DNA from: Myxosarcina sp. GI1
GTDB lineage: Bacteria; Cyanobacteriota; Cyanobacteriia; Cyanobacteriales; Xenococcaceae
Assembly: GCF_000756305.1 (NCBI RefSeq)
Contig: NZ_JRFE01000009.1
Location: forward strand, 13,243 to 77,242
Length of the DNA stretch: 64,000 nucleotides
Reading direction: 5' to 3'
In this document: positions 8,261 through 18,210 of the stretch, piece by piece
How the letters are laid out: each line of letters starts with the position of its first letter
Position numbering within the stretch: position 1 is the first letter of the stretch
Translations under genes and position numbers: made by a program
The notes under the pieces: generated by a model
What the model was told of the DNA's origin: nothing
Databases searched by the model: none
The model's input: only the letters and a program-made list of their open reading frames with translations

Positions 8261-9159
8261 TGAGCGATATAATGGTTGCCATTCCCGTTATCGACTGGCT
8301 GATCGAACCCTTACAGTATCCTTTTTTAGTTCGGGCAATCTGGGTTAGTGCCTTTGTGGGTTTAGTCTGTGCGGTACTTTCTTGCTATATTACTCTTAAA
8401 GGTTGGTCGCTTATGGGAGATGCGGTTTCTCATGCGGTCGTACCAGGGGTAGTAGTAGCCTATGCTCTAAACATTCCCTTTGCTATTGGAGCCTTTCTAT
8501 TTGGGTTTGGGGCAACTGTTGCCATTGGCTACATCAAATCAAAAACTCGTCTCAAAGAAGATGCAGTTATTGGCGTAGTTTTTACGGGCTTTTTTGCCTT
8601 CGGTTTGGTGTTGATTACCAAAATTCCCAGCAACATCGACCTGTTTCACATTCTATTTGGTAATGTGCTGGGTATTTCTCAAGAAGATATCATTCAAACT
8701 TTAATTGCAGGTATTATCACTCTGGTAATAATTACGATCCGCCGCAAAGACCTGTTGCTATTCTGTTTCGACCCCAACCACGCCAAAGCCATTGGTCTAA
8801 ACACCCAGCTTATGTTTTATACTTTGCTTTCGGTACTGGCTTTAACCATTGTCACCGCTCTGCAAACCGCAGGTATTATTCTGGTTATTGCCATGTTAGT
8901 AACCCCTGGCTCGACGGCATATTTACTAACAGACCGCTTTGACCGTATGCTATGGATTTCAATTGCTACCAGCGTCTTCTCTTGCGTAGGTGGAACTTAC
9001 CTTAGCTACCATTTTGACGTATCTACAGGTGGCGCGATCGTGGTACTGTTAACGGTATTGTTTATGGTTGCAATGATATTTGCTCCCAAGTACGGTATTT
9101 TGGCTCAGAATTCCCATCGTCATCAACCAGTTTTAGATGGAATGCAGGATAAAGGTTAA
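8260..9159 (+). CDS. mntB: MntB, manganese ABC transporter permease
   Basis: 299 residues, with seven to nine hydrophobic segments and the ABC-3 family pattern: LVRAIWVSAFVGLVCAVLSC, then GWSLMGDAVSHAVVPGVVVAY (the conserved loop that contacts the ATPase) and later FDPNHAKAIGL and VTALQTAGIILVIAMLVTPG. It forms the membrane channel for Mn(II) delivered by MntC. The start overlaps the stop of the mntA remnant (TAATG). Without a neighbouring ATPase it would need one supplied elsewhere, or the operon is non-functional. Confidence 0.9.
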   Translation: MSDIMVAIPVIDWLIEPLQYPFLVRAIWVSAFVGLVCAVLSCYITLKGWSLMGDAVSHAVVPGVVVAYALNIPFAIGAFLFGFGATVAIGYIKSKTRLKEDAVIGVVFTGFFAFGLVLITKIPSNIDLFHILFGNVLGISQEDIIQTLIAGIITLVIITIRRKDLLLFCFDPNHAKAIGLNTQLMFYTLLSVLALTIVTALQTAGIILVIAMLVTPGSTAYLLTDRFDRMLWISIATSVFSCVGGTYLSYHFDVSTGGAIVVLLTVLFMVAMIFAPKYGILAQNSHRHQPVLDGMQDKG

Positions 9160-9197
9160 CTAGTTTTAGTGATTTTTGGTGTATCAGCGAGTGTTAA

Positions 9198-9344
9198 ATG
9201 GTTGAGCTAGTTTTTAGCAATGGTTTTCAAATAGTTGAATTATGGATAGAGCAATCTAACACATCATCAGCAACATTTGGCATACTTATAACTGAAGAAC
9301 CTTTAATCTTAATTGGGATATTTTTAGCCACATTAGTAATTTAA
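9198..9344 (+). CDS. Possible 48-aa hydrophobic peptide
   Basis: An ATG-initiated ORF downstream of mntB with a polar N-terminal half and a hydrophobic C-terminus (LILIGIFLATLVI) that could span the membrane. No good ribosome-binding site and no recognised family. It may be chance. Confidence 0.2.
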   Translation: MVELVFSNGFQIVELWIEQSNTSSATFGILITEEPLILIGIFLATLVI

Positions 9345-9390
9345 TTATAATACCTTTGAACACTTAGCATTAGATCGAGGTAGCTCTTTG

Positions 9391-9416
9391 AAGGTCTTCA
9401 TATAGAAGACCTTTTT
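9391..9416. terminator. Rho-independent terminator, probably for the mnt operon
   Basis: A perfect 9-bp stem AAGGTCTTC/GAAGACCTT with a 5-base ATATA loop, followed by a run of T. It lies between convergent genes and may also serve the minus-strand gene ending at 9440. Confidence 0.85.
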
Positions 9417-9439
9417 ATCGCATAATGCGCTCTAAATTT

Positions 9440-10081
9440 TTAACCGTTGAAATTAGCAGCAACACCGACTACAGCATTGGTATCATCATTGCCAAAAGCA
9501 TCGTAATTGATGTTGGCGTTAGCTGTTAAACGTTTATTAATTGGGTAATCTACACCAGCAGTTATAACTCCGCCGACGCTACCATCATTTTCGGTACTAC
9601 CACCCAATCCCGCGCCAGCGTAAGGCTGAAGTTTGTTACCAAAAACTGGCTGAAAATCGTAGGTAACTGGCACCGTAAAATCTCCATTTTGATTGTCTGA
9701 ATCTAAATCGCCAATTGCCATCGGTCTTATAGAAAAACGGTTGCTTAAAGCAAACTTGGAATCTAAAGCTATACCGCGGTTACTACCACCCAATCCTACG
9801 TAATTAGGAACTATGGGCTCAGTAGTTTCACTAGAATTGGTGTAGTTTTGATTTTGTGGTATGACTGGTTTCTCGTAGTCAAAAGAATCTTGAGGAGTAT
9901 TGACGGGATAGTCAGTTGAATCTTGGGGGTTAATTGTATCGGGATAGCTATGAGGCACAGTTGTTTGGGAATAGTTATTTTCTCGTCCAGAAATATTAGT
10001 TTGTGCCGAAGCAACTAGAGGAGTGGCTAGAATAGCCAAACCTGCTGCTATGGGAACGAATGGAACAAGTTTGAATGACAT
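9440..10081 (-). CDS. Exported protein with C-terminal beta-barrel-like domain
   Basis: I place the start at the ATG at 10081, which follows GGAG and gives a clean signal peptide ending in VASA. The upstream extension to 10120 would spoil it. The mature N-terminus is low-complexity, rich in Asn, Ser, Pro and Gln (about residues 27-90). The C-terminal half alternates short strands with Gly-rich turns (LQPYAGAGLGG, GGVITAGVDYPINKRLTANANINY) and ends in ANFNG, typical of small outer-membrane barrels. Function unknown; the outer membrane is the likely location. Confidence 0.65.
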   Translation of the reverse strand: MSFKLVPFVPIAAGLAILATPLVASAQTNISGRENNYSQTTVPHSYPDTINPQDSTDYPVNTPQDSFDYEKPVIPQNQNYTNSSETTEPIVPNYVGLGGSNRGIALDSKFALSNRFSIRPMAIGDLDSDNQNGDFTVPVTYDFQPVFGNKLQPYAGAGLGGSTENDGSVGGVITAGVDYPINKRLTANANINYDAFGNDDTNAVVGVAANFNG

Positions 10082-10390
10082 GGTTATTAAGCTCCAATAA
10101 AAGAGAAGTGGTTTAACCAAGGAAATTGAAGCTCTAACAAAATTTAATATTAAGCGGTTCTTCTTATATTAGTTAATCTGCTTTAAATGAAGAAGTTTGG
10201 CTTAAATATAGCTTTTTTCCTTGTAAATCCGCACATTTATTAGTTTATGGAGCATATATGTCGATTTAGTGTCAATTTAATCAAAACTCTGTGGCAAAAA
10301 AATAAATTTGTAGTTCGAGCTTTTAAAGAGCGATCGCGACGTTGCCAACTTATAGCAATTTTCACATTAGTTATGTCTGAAGCCTAAAGC

Positions 10391-10537
10391 TTGGAATATT
10401 TAAAAAGCTACCTCATCAAGCAAAATTTGACAGCATTGAGACATTCTCGTCAAGAGCATGACACAACTTTAGTTTTAAATAAGGGCAAATCACTTCAGGA
10501 AATCGAATACTATAATTTTCTAAGTTTAAACAGTTAG
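10391..10537 (+). CDS. Possible 48-aa ORF
   Basis: A TTG-initiated ORF (begins LEYLKSYLIKQ) ending 10 bases before the ATG of the next gene, with coding-like composition but no ribosome-binding site. An in-frame stop lies two codons before it. The region 10121-10390 upstream is AT-rich with one HIP1 site and no gene. Confidence 0.2.
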   Translation: MEYLKSYLIKQNLTALRHSRQEHDTTLVLNKGKSLQEIEYYNFLSLNS

Positions 10538-10547
10538 GTAAATTAAA

Positions 10548-10802
10548 ATGCGTACTATTAAAAAGCAACCTCGCGCGATCTCAAAGGCAAACAAAAGTAA
10601 TTTCTTAGAATCAAAATACTGGAGTGTGAACGATTCTGCCGACATTGGCGGTCTGGAAATAAGTCTCGAACTAATAAGCAATCGACTTCGTACTCAAGCT
10701 TTGCTCGGAGAAATAGCTCTTCCCGTTCCCGAAAGTAAAGTTGAGTCAGCAGCATTTGAAAATACCAGCCTCATCTACATTCGCGAAAAAGCTTTAAATT
10801 GA
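10548..10802 (+). CDS. Hypothetical protein, 84 aa
   Basis: A basic N-terminus (MRTIKKQPRAISKANKSN) is followed by a mixed region (SADIGGLEISLELISNRLR) and an acidic C-terminal part. No signal peptide or membrane segment. It ends close to the convergent prfC gene. No family recognised. Confidence 0.4.
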   Translation: MRTIKKQPRAISKANKSNFLESKYWSVNDSADIGGLEISLELISNRLRTQALLGEIALPVPESKVESAAFENTSLIYIREKALN

Positions 10803-10830
10803 ATTAAATTAACAATTCAGTATTTATTTA

Positions 10831-12459
10831 TCAGTCCTTCTCTGGTTCTAAACCCGCGCCTACAGGTGCAGTAGAGTTAAGCTTTAAATCTGGTTGGTCT
10901 TGCTGTACCTGACGTAAATTCCATTCATTTTTAAACAGTAATACAGGTCTGCCCCAGTTATCTTTAACAGCGATCGCATTAAAGATTCTGCCTGCTTTCT
11001 TTAAAGCCGACCACCCGCCTTCAACCCAACGCGCCACACTATAGGGTAATAGTTCTAATTTAGTTTCTACGTTATATTCACTACTCATGCGGAACTGGAC
11101 TACTTCAAACTGAAGCTGTCCTACTGCTGCCAAAATCGGGTCGCGTTTGAATTCGTCGGTAGAATACATAATCTGCACCGCGCCTTCTTCTCGCAGTTCT
11201 TTAATACCTTTTTGAAACTGTTTAAATTTAGAAGGGTTGGGATTTTTAAGATAGGCAAACATTTCGGGAGAAAAACAAGGTATGCCCTCATACTCTAGCT
11301 TTTTACCCTGATAGATTGTATCGCCGATCGCAAATACCCCAGGATTATTCAAACCAATAACATCTCCTGGATATGCCTCATCCAATGATTCTCTACCTTG
11401 CGCGAAAAGCTTCTGAGGACGGGATAAACGCACCGTTTTACCCGTTCTGGCGTGCTGTACGTTCATGTCTTTTTCAAATTTCCCCGTACAGACACGGACA
11501 AAAGCTACACGATCGCGGTGTTTGGGATCCATGTTCGCCTGAAGCTTAAATACAAATCCCGTAAATTCGGGATAGGTAGGCTCGACTTCTCCGATAGATG
11601 AATTGTGGGGTTCTGGCTGTAGTGCATATTCTAAAAAAGCCTCTAGAAATAACTCTACTCCAAAGTTGGTCATGGCACTGCCAAAAAATACAGGGGTCAT
11701 TTTTCCCGCCTGTACCTGTTCTAAGTCAAAGTCAGAGCCGACTTCGTCGAGAATTTCTAATTCTTCTTTTAGCTGATAGTAGAGGTCTTGTTCTAAAAAC
11801 TCTTCGATGCGCGGATCGCCAAGGTCGATAACCAAGTCTTGTGCGGCTTTACTACCGTGTGCGCGACGCTCAAACAAGTGTATTTGTCGTTTGCGGCGAT
11901 CGAACACTCCTTTAAAGCGATCGCCCATACCGATAGGCCAATTGACGGCATAAGTTTGTAGTCCGAGTTCCTGTTCGATTTCGTCGATTAGTTCAAATGC
12001 TTCGCGTCCAGGGCGGTCTAGCTTGTTAACAAAGGTAAAAATTGGCAGCGATCGCATCTGGCAAACTTCAAATAGTTTGCGCGTCTGTGGCTCCAGACCT
12101 TTTGCCACGTCAATTAACATTACTGAATTATCTGCTGCTGCCAGGGTACGGTAGGTATCTTCACTAAAGTCCTGGTGTCCTGGGGTATCTAATAAATTGA
12201 TTTGATAGTCGTTATAAATAAACTGCAATACAGTCGAGGTAATCGAAATACCCCGTTGTTGCTCCATTTCCATCCAGTCTGAAGTTGCTTTGCGCTGCGC
12301 TCGTCTGGCTTTTACCGCACCCGCTTCGTGGATCGCGCCTCCGTAGAGTAATAATTTTTCGGTTAAGGTGGTTTTCCCTGCGTCGGGGTGGGAAATAATT
12401 GCAAAATTACGACGGCTGGCTACGGCTTGTTCGATTTCGGTTTGAAGTTCTACGGGCAT
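10831..12459 (-). CDS. prfC: Peptide chain release factor 3 (RF3)
   Basis: A translational GTPase of about 542 residues that recycles RF1/RF2 from the ribosome after termination. The G-domain motifs are clear: [16 protein letters not shown] (P-loop), the switch region [26 protein letters not shown] and NKLD. The RF3-specific domains 2 and 3 follow ([12 protein letters not shown] near the end). The frame can be extended to a TTG at 12477, but the ATG at 12459 gives the usual family start MPVELQTEI and is preferred. Confidence 0.95.
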   Translation of the reverse strand: MPVELQTEIEQAVASRRNFAIISHPDAGKTTLTEKLLLYGGAIHEAGAVKARRAQRKATSDWMEMEQQRGISITSTVLQFIYNDYQINLLDTPGHQDFSEDTYRTLAAADNSVMLIDVAKGLEPQTRKLFEVCQMRSLPIFTFVNKLDRPGREAFELIDEIEQELGLQTYAVNWPIGMGDRFKGVFDRRKRQIHLFERRAHGSKAAQDLVIDLGDPRIEEFLEQDLYYQLKEELEILDEVGSDFDLEQVQAGKMTPVFFGSAMTNFGVELFLEAFLEYALQPEPHNSSIGEVEPTYPEFTGFVFKLQANMDPKHRDRVAFVRVCTGKFEKDMNVQHARTGKTVRLSRPQKLFAQGRESLDEAYPGDVIGLNNPGVFAIGDTIYQGKKLEYEGIPCFSPEMFAYLKNPNPSKFKQFQKGIKELREEGAVQIMYSTDEFKRDPILAAVGQLQFEVVQFRMSSEYNVETKLELLPYSVARWVEGGWSALKKAGRIFNAIAVKDNWGRPVLLFKNEWNLRQVQQDQPDLKLNSTAPVGAGLEPEKD

Positions 12460-12630
12460 GAAGCAGTTTTTAGGCAATATTAACTATTAACTAAAGATAT
12501 TATATCTTTTTCTTTATTGACTTAATTTGATAGAGTGCGATTGCGTTATGGCTTTTTAGTTATTATGTATTGACTCTAAATAAAAATTTTATACTTACAC
12601 ATTACTTACTGATTAATCTATGGGGCGATC

Positions 12631-12918
12631 GTGCTGGACAACAACATAGATAGAACTACTGTATATCCCGATCTTACAACTGCTGCCAAAGTAGTTTGCC
12701 TGCGATGGTGTCAGGAGCATGGCTATTGCGAACCTTTTTGTCTGGTAGGAGAGTGGTGGGCATATCCTGTTAATGGAGTAATGCCTGTAAAAGTTAGAGA
12801 CGTAATGGATATTGCTCGTACCAAAGCTCAACGAGTTCGCATACGTTATTTTTCTATTGCCCTGTTACCAGATGGTTCTTTAGCTCCCCACAGCCATCCC
12901 GAACTGGATCGAGCGTAA
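12631..12918 (+). CDS. Small hypothetical protein, 95 aa
   Basis: GTG start. A compact soluble protein with four cysteines (VVCLRWC, YCEPFC), two Trp-rich segments (EWWAYP) and a histidine-rich C-terminus (PHSHPELD), which could suggest metal binding. No named family recognised. It is convergent with the gene ending at 13008. Confidence 0.55.
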   Translation: MLDNNIDRTTVYPDLTTAAKVVCLRWCQEHGYCEPFCLVGEWWAYPVNGVMPVKVRDVMDIARTKAQRVRIRYFSIALLPDGSLAPHSHPELDRA

Positions 12919-12931
12919 ATACGCTATCGAC

Positions 12932-12968
12932 AAAAAACAAAAAACTAGATGCAACGAGGCATTCTAGT
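12932..12968 (-). terminator. Terminator for the BON-like gene
   Basis: On the minus strand a hairpin ACTAGAATGC/GCATCTAGT (one bulge, 6-base loop) is followed by TTTTTGTTTTTTG. It sits just beyond the stop of the gene ending at 13008. Confidence 0.7.
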
Positions 12969-13007
12969 ATTTAAATTAATATTTAATTAGCCGACTCGTA
13001 CTAAAAG

Positions 13008-13343
13008 TTAGGCGTTGGGCATAGTTTCTACCCCAGATGCTCCGTCTACACCTTTAGCTACTTGTTCTGCTCTATCTAAGATACTTTTAGCATCTTCATT
13101 ATATTTTAGTATGACTTTGCTGCCTGACTGAGCTACCCAGAGTCCTACTTCATCGGAAATATTGGCATCATCTAAAGCTTTGGCAACTCGCTTTGCCAAA
13201 CCGCTTTCATCAAATTTGCCGTCTAATCCTACTTTCTCTGGAGGAATAGAATTTTCCTTGGCGGCTGATGAAACCGATACCTTTGGCGATTTTGCTGCTT
13301 TTTCTTCTTCTTTTTTGCCGAATAGCTTACTTAAAAAACCCAT
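13008..13343 (-). CDS. Small protein with BON-like domain
   Basis: The ATG at 13343 follows an AGAGG ribosome-binding site, so the 16-codon upstream extension is dropped (111 aa). The N-terminus MGFLSKLFGKKEEEKAAKSP is basic and amphipathic. The C-terminal 65 residues show the alpha-beta-beta-alpha-beta pattern of BON domains (AKRVAKALDD, GLWVAQSGSKVILKYNED, AEQVAKGVDGASGVETM). BON domains associate with membranes or other proteins; the specific role is unknown. Confidence 0.6.
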   Translation of the reverse strand: MGFLSKLFGKKEEEKAAKSPKVSVSSAAKENSIPPEKVGLDGKFDESGLAKRVAKALDDANISDEVGLWVAQSGSKVILKYNEDAKSILDRAEQVAKGVDGASGVETMPNA

Positions 13344-13459
13344 AAAATTTTTTCCTCTTAATTGCGGTCGATCGCAAATATAAAGCCACATAGTTTGATA
13401 GAGTATCTAGCCAAAGCTGTAGTTTTGGTTATCGAAACCAAATATTTGCAGTTGTTTAT

Positions 13460-14149
13460 TTATTCGCAATGCTTGAGGACTAGCATCGAATTAGCTCCTT
13501 TTTGCAATTCATAAGCTACTGGTTCGATCGCGACATCGTAGCCTCGATCTAGAAATTCCAAAGTTACTAATTCAAGATAAGGAGATAATTCTAGATTTAG
13601 AGTTAGTAGGGGAAAAATTCGTATTTCTCGGCTAACCCTAAGTAGTTCGCGAATTGATTCTAGATGAAAGGTGCGGTCTAGCTGTTGAGAATATAAAAAC
13701 AACAAATGGGAACACAAAGCTAAATCGAAGCTGAGGTCGCTAAACTCTAATTTTGGTAAAGCTCGAACTTGATATCTTCCTGTTCGTTTGCCCCGTTCGT
13801 AGTCTGCTAAAAAGGTTTTAAGACTGCGGATGCGACTGGTTTTTAAAGCTTGAGGAGATTTATGATACGACCATACCCAATCATTGGGACTATTAATAAC
13901 TTGAGTGATAATGTTATCTACTACAGCGTCAAATCTGCGCTGAATTTCCGCACCGCTAAATTGATAAATTGGATCTATTGAGGTAATGCAAGCCGAAATT
14001 TGAGTAGCTTCGGCGTTAAAGCTAGCAGGTCCATCACCCACCCCCAAAATTTTTTTGCTGGCAAGCTCTTGTGAAGTAAGAGCAAACATCTGTCTGTATT
14101 CATCTAACGATCGCCCAAAAGGAACGATTCGATCTAGATTCATTGCCAT
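13460..14149 (-). CDS. SAM-dependent methyltransferase-like protein
   Basis: 229 residues. A Rossmann-like motif I, KKILGVGDGPASFNAEAT, lies near residue 33, then an acidic strand end (ITSIDPIY), and DLSFDLALCSHLLFLYS matches the motif IV region of class I methyltransferases. The C-terminus carries IREL(L)RVSREIRIFPLL, the usual post-motif strand. The substrate cannot be told. Start ATG at 14149 (a second in-frame ATG two codons later). It lies downstream of the peroxiredoxin gene on the same strand. Confidence 0.7.
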   Translation of the reverse strand: MAMNLDRIVPFGRSLDEYRQMFALTSQELASKKILGVGDGPASFNAEATQISACITSIDPIYQFSGAEIQRRFDAVVDNIITQVINSPNDWVWSYHKSPQALKTSRIRSLKTFLADYERGKRTGRYQVRALPKLEFSDLSFDLALCSHLLFLYSQQLDRTFHLESIRELLRVSREIRIFPLLTLNLELSPYLELVTLEFLDRGYDVAIEPVAYELQKGANSMLVLKHCE

Positions 14150-14200
14150 TAATTTAAACTAGTAGCTGTTTTTGGACAATTTTTATTATTAACGGCTAGT

Positions 14201-14800
14201 TTAATTAGTTGAAGAGAAATAAACTTTTGAGTCTTTGGGATCGGGAATCATGGTTTTGTCGCCTTCTACCCATTCAGCAGGACAAACTTCTTCGGGATGA
14301 GCCTGAACGTATTGAATTGCTTTGAGAGTACGGAGAGTTTCTTCAACGCTGCGACCAAAGGAAAGATTGTTAATTGTCGAGTGTTGGATAATACCATCTC
14401 GGTCGATGATAAATAATCCCCTTAAAGCAACTCCCGCTTCTGGATCGAGAACGTTGTAGTCAGTGCTAAGTTCTTTTTTGATATCAGAAATCAAAGGATA
14501 TTCGATATCACCAATACCGCCTTCTTTACGGGGAGTTTGAATCCAGGCTAGATGGGAAAATTCGCTATCTACAGATACGCCTAAAATTTCTGTATCTAGC
14601 TCTTGAAATTCGTTATAGCGATCGCTAAAAGCAATAATTTCTGTCGGACAAACAAAAGTAAAGTCTAAGGGATAAAAAAACAAAACTACGTAGCGATCGC
14701 GATAGTCAGATAGTTTAACAATTTTAAATTCTTGGTCGAATACAGCCGTAGCAGTAAACTCGGGAGCTTGTTGTCCGACTCGCAAACATCCTTCACTCAT
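14201..14800 (-). CDS. 2-Cys peroxiredoxin
   Basis: 199 residues, AhpC/TSA family. The peroxidatic cysteine is in FVCPTEI (about residue 50) and the resolving cysteine in EEVCPAEW (about residue 172), with the C-terminal tail typical of typical 2-Cys enzymes. It reduces hydrogen and alkyl peroxides using thioredoxin. A GAGGAG box precedes the ATG at 14800. The sensitive-type GG(I)G motif region is present ([10 protein letters not shown]). Confidence 0.93.
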   Translation of the reverse strand: MSEGCLRVGQQAPEFTATAVFDQEFKIVKLSDYRDRYVVLFFYPLDFTFVCPTEIIAFSDRYNEFQELDTEILGVSVDSEFSHLAWIQTPRKEGGIGDIEYPLISDIKKELSTDYNVLDPEAGVALRGLFIIDRDGIIQHSTINNLSFGRSVEETLRTLKAIQYVQAHPEEVCPAEWVEGDKTMIPDPKDSKVYFSSTN

Positions 14801-14926
14801 ATTTTTAGTCTCCTCAAATATTTATTAATTCTAATTCGATCGCCGTTTGTAAAATAATAGTTACTATTCTTAAAAAATATATCACGATTGCAAAAATTGC
14901 ATTGTTCTCCTTAAGCGATCGCTAAT

Positions 14927-16426
14927 TCATTCGGGCGATCGCTCTGAAGGAATTGCGGCGATGATAGCATCGATCACTCTAGAAATAGCTACTATCTCTA
15001 GTCCGATATCGTCAGGTAGGCTTTGTCCTTTAGGCACGATCGCCCTTCTAAAGCCTAATTTTGCTGCTTCTTTAAGCCTCAATTCCATCTGCGATACCAA
15101 TCTTACCTGTCCTCCCAAACCGACTTCGCCGATAGCCACGGTGCGCGGATCGACGATGCGATCGCGAAAACTGGCAACGATGGCGATCGCTACTCCCAAA
15201 TCGGCGGCGGGTTCTCCTACTCCCAATCCTCCTACGGAAGATACGTAAGCATCTAGTTTGGACAGGGGAATGCCGACTCTTTTTTCTAATACTGCCAAAA
15301 TCTGCTGGAGGCGATTGTAATCGATACCCGTAGTAGAACGACGGGGTGAAGTATAGCTGGTAGGACTGACTAATGCCTGAATTTCTACTACCAAAGGACG
15401 AGTACCTTCACAGGCGACGACGATTGAGGTACCAGGGGAGACTTCATCGCGGTTGCCCAAAAACAGCTTGGAAGGATTGTCTACTTCGACCAAACCCTTA
15501 TCTGCCATTTCAAAAATGCCGATTTCATGGGTTGCCCCAAAGCGGTTTTTAACCGAACGCAAGAGACGATGAGAAGCATAGCGATCGCCCTCAAAATACA
15601 GTACTGTATCTACTAAGTGTTCTAAAACCCTGGGACCTGCGATCGCGCCTTCTTTGGTTACGTGACCGACAATTAATAGGGTGATATTTTCTCTTTTGCC
15701 TACCTGCATTAATGCCGAAGTACATTCTCTTACCTGCGCTACCGATCCTGGTGCGGAAGTCAATGCCGCAAAATGTAGAGTTTGAATACTATCAATTACC
15801 GCTACCTGGGGTTTTAAAGATTCTAGTTCCCGCAAAATTTCCTCCAGGTCGGTTTCTGGCATTACATAGAGGTTGCTTTCGGGTTCTGACAATTCACTCG
15901 CCCTATCTAACTTACCGTTACCATTATTTCGAGATTCTACTAAAACTGGTTCGGGTGTTTTATCTACATCCAATCGCGATGCCCTTAATTTTACCTGCTG
16001 TCCCGATTCTTCTGCAGAAACGTATAGAATACGTGGCAAACGATAAGATAGCTGATTGGCTACTTGTAATAATAATGTCGATTTGCCAATGCCAGGATCG
16101 CCCCCAATCAAGACCAGGGAACCAGGTACGACTCCACCTCCCAAAACTCGGTCTAATTCGCCATAACCCGACGGAAAACGAGCCTGTACGTCATTATTAA
16201 TTTGGGAAAATTTTAACGATACCCTTGGCTTAGCAGGGGTTGCAGCTTTGGCAGTTCCTCTAGTCTGAGATTGCCAGCCAGCGCGACTATAGCCGCCACT
16301 AGGAGAAACTTCTATTGGTTCTTCAGAAATCGTGCCAAATTCATTACACTCCTTACAAAGTCCAAACCATTGAGTGTATTCAGCACCACATTCGCTACAA
16401 ACATATATTTGTTTGGATTTAGCCAT
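14927..16426 (-). CDS. radA: RadA/Sms, DNA repair and recombination protein
   Basis: 499 residues with the three RadA parts. An N-terminal C4 zinc finger (CSECGAEY, CKECNEFG, residues about 10-28). A RecA-like ATPase with Walker A GGDPGIGKSTLLLQ, and the RadA-specific KNRFG motif. A C-terminal Lon-protease-like domain (SVGGLGVGEPAADLGVA) without the catalytic Ser-Lys pair needed for proteolysis. It promotes branch migration of recombination intermediates. Confidence 0.95.
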   Translation of the reverse strand: MAKSKQIYVCSECGAEYTQWFGLCKECNEFGTISEEPIEVSPSGGYSRAGWQSQTRGTAKAATPAKPRVSLKFSQINNDVQARFPSGYGELDRVLGGGVVPGSLVLIGGDPGIGKSTLLLQVANQLSYRLPRILYVSAEESGQQVKLRASRLDVDKTPEPVLVESRNNGNGKLDRASELSEPESNLYVMPETDLEEILRELESLKPQVAVIDSIQTLHFAALTSAPGSVAQVRECTSALMQVGKRENITLLIVGHVTKEGAIAGPRVLEHLVDTVLYFEGDRYASHRLLRSVKNRFGATHEIGIFEMADKGLVEVDNPSKLFLGNRDEVSPGTSIVVACEGTRPLVVEIQALVSPTSYTSPRRSTTGIDYNRLQQILAVLEKRVGIPLSKLDAYVSSVGGLGVGEPAADLGVAIAIVASFRDRIVDPRTVAIGEVGLGGQVRLVSQMELRLKEAAKLGFRRAIVPKGQSLPDDIGLEIVAISRVIDAIIAAIPSERSPE

Positions 16427-16698
16427 CGTAATCTAGGGTTATAAAAAAATATTGTGAAAATATCTTGGATAGATCGATTAAATGTCGGACAATAAACATA
16501 TATATATAAATCTCAGAAAAATTCAAATGGTTTTAAAGCTAAATTCAATCTAAAAAAAGCCAGGGGTAGCGATCGCAATTGCAATAGAATAAATACCTGA
16601 CCTCAATAGTTAGTTGATAAAAAGGTAGTCTAAAATTCAAGCATAAAAAACAGAAACTAAATTAAAAATTTTACTTTAAATAAGGAGAGAGTAGTAGT

Positions 16699-17427
16699 TT
16701 GGAAACTCATAAAGAAAAAATTTTAGTTGTTGATGATGAAGCTAGTATCCGCCGCATTTTGGAAACTCGCCTATCAATGATTGGCTATGATGTCGTTACC
16801 GCAGCAGATGGTGAAGAGGCTTTAGAAACTTTCCGCACCAGCGAACCTAGTTTGGTAGTTCTAGACGTAATGATGCCTAAGTTGGATGGCTATGGTGTCT
16901 GTCAGGAACTACGTAAAGAGTCAGATATCCCCATTATTATGCTAACAGCTTTAGGTGATGTTGCCGATCGCATTACGGGTTTGGAGTTGGGTGCCGATGA
17001 TTACGTAGTCAAACCTTTTTCACCCAAGGAATTAGAAGCCAGAATTCGTTCGGTCTTGCGTCGGGTAGACAAAGATGGCGCACCAGGCATTCCTAGTTCG
17101 GGAGTAATTCACGTCGGTTCGATTAGAATCGATACCAACAAAAGACAGGTATACAAAGGCGACGAACGCATTCGACTAACTGGTATGGAGTTTAGTCTCT
17201 TAGAACTATTGGTAAGTCGCTCTGGAGAACCTTTTTCTCGCTCGGAAATTTTGCAGGAAGTTTGGGGGTATACTCCCGAACGTCATGTAGACACTCGCGT
17301 TGTAGACGTTCACATTTCTCGCCTTCGTGCCAAACTAGAAGACGATCCTAGTAATCCAGAACTGATTCTTACAGCTAGAGGAACGGGTTACTTATTCCAG
17401 CGTATTCTAGAAGATGGGGAACAGTAA
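16699..17427 (+). CDS. rpaB: RpaB-type OmpR-family response regulator
   Basis: 242 residues: receiver domain (VVDDEASIRR acidic pocket, phospho-Asp in VVLDVMMPKLDGYG, conserved Lys in YVVKPFSPKE) followed by a winged-helix DNA-binding domain (LTGMEFSLLELLV, VVDVHISRLRAKLEDDPSNPELI, RGTGYLFQ). The spelling matches RpaB (Ycf27), the essential high-light regulator of cyanobacteria. The start is a TTG with GGAG 11 bases upstream; no in-frame ATG is available before the receiver. I did not find a clear HLR1 box upstream. Confidence 0.92.
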   Translation: METHKEKILVVDDEASIRRILETRLSMIGYDVVTAADGEEALETFRTSEPSLVVLDVMMPKLDGYGVCQELRKESDIPIIMLTALGDVADRITGLELGADDYVVKPFSPKELEARIRSVLRRVDKDGAPGIPSSGVIHVGSIRIDTNKRQVYKGDERIRLTGMEFSLLELLVSRSGEPFSRSEILQEVWGYTPERHVDTRVVDVHISRLRAKLEDDPSNPELILTARGTGYLFQRILEDGEQ

Positions 17428-17430
17428 AAA

Positions 17431-17562
17431 AAGTAGAAAGTAGGAAGTAGAGAGTAATTTAGGGGCTAGAGAACAGGGAATGGGGAATAGGCAACAGGCA
17501 AGAGCATAAAGTTTTTACTCGCTACTCACTACTTTCTACTCGCTACTCACTACTTGCTACTT
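17431..17562. repeat. Heptamer tandem repeat (STRR), CTACTCG type, as complementary arms
   Basis: A left arm agtagaaagtaggaagtag and a right arm of tandem heptamers (CTACTCG, CTACTCA, CTACTTT variants) flank a spacer with GGGAATGGGGAATAGG. The arms can pair into a long hairpin. The right arm runs right up to the ATG of the next gene. A sister copy lies at 50891. Confidence 0.75.
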
Positions 17563-18210
17563 ATGAACGATCCCAATCGCATTTTACGTTTGTTACCAAT
17601 TTTTGCTGGCGGATTGGGAGGACTACTATTATTAATAAATCGCTTGCTAAGTGTTGGGCTAACCGATGCACAAGCTCGCTCAGATGTCGTGGGAGTTATT
17701 GAAGCAGCAGTATTGATTTTAGTTGGCTTGATTTGGCAGCAGATTCAGCCGCGATCGCCAGATGTGGTAACTTTAATTGGCGAACGAGGGTTAGAATTTG
17801 CCCCCGAACTTTCCGAGCCAATTAAAACCGAGCTAGCCTGGGCTTCTCATTTACTTTTAAGTAATACGGCAACGCGATCTCTAGTCGTATACGACCGAGG
17901 CAAAACTTTATTGCGGCGCGGTGTTTTGGGAAAAAATGCCACAGTCAAACCAGGGGCAATTTTACAGCGAGTTTTAGACAAGCAACAACCCGTTTATTTA
18001 GTCAATCTAGCTCTCTACCCTGGCAGAGTTGAATTTGATTATCTACCAGAAAATACGCAAGGAGTAATCTGTCAGCCTTTGGGCAAACATGGCGTTTTGA
18101 TCTTAGGGGCAAATGCGCCCCGCAGCTATACCAAGCAAGATGAACGCTGGATTGAGGGCATAGCTGACAAGCTAGGGGAAACTTTAAAAGCGATCGATTT
18201 AGAAGCTTAA
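17563..18210 (+). CDS. Cofactor assembly of complex C protein, CCB2/CCB4-like
   Basis: 215 residues. Two transmembrane helices at the N-terminus (LLPIFAGGLGGLLLLI and VIEAAVLILVGLIW) are followed by a soluble domain. I recognise the family as the CCB2/CCB4-like proteins, which in chloroplasts help attach the unusual haem to cytochrome b6. The frame opens at a TTG at 17554, but those codons belong to the heptamer repeat; the ATG at 17563 is chosen. It lies after rpaB on the same strand. Confidence 0.75.
   Translation: MNDPNRILRLLPIFAGGLGGLLLLINRLLSVGLTDAQARSDVVGVIEAAVLILVGLIWQQIQPRSPDVVTLIGERGLEFAPELSEPIKTELAWASHLLLSNTATRSLVVYDRGKTLLRRGVLGKNATVKPGAILQRVLDKQQPVYLVNLALYPGRVEFDYLPENTQGVICQPLGKHGVLILGANAPRSYTKQDERWIEGIADKLGETLKAIDLEA

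Noticed and set aside
16427-16698. HLR1 (RpaB) site upstream of rpaB
   Set aside because: TTTACTTTAAA-like words occur but the two direct repeats of the consensus are not present.
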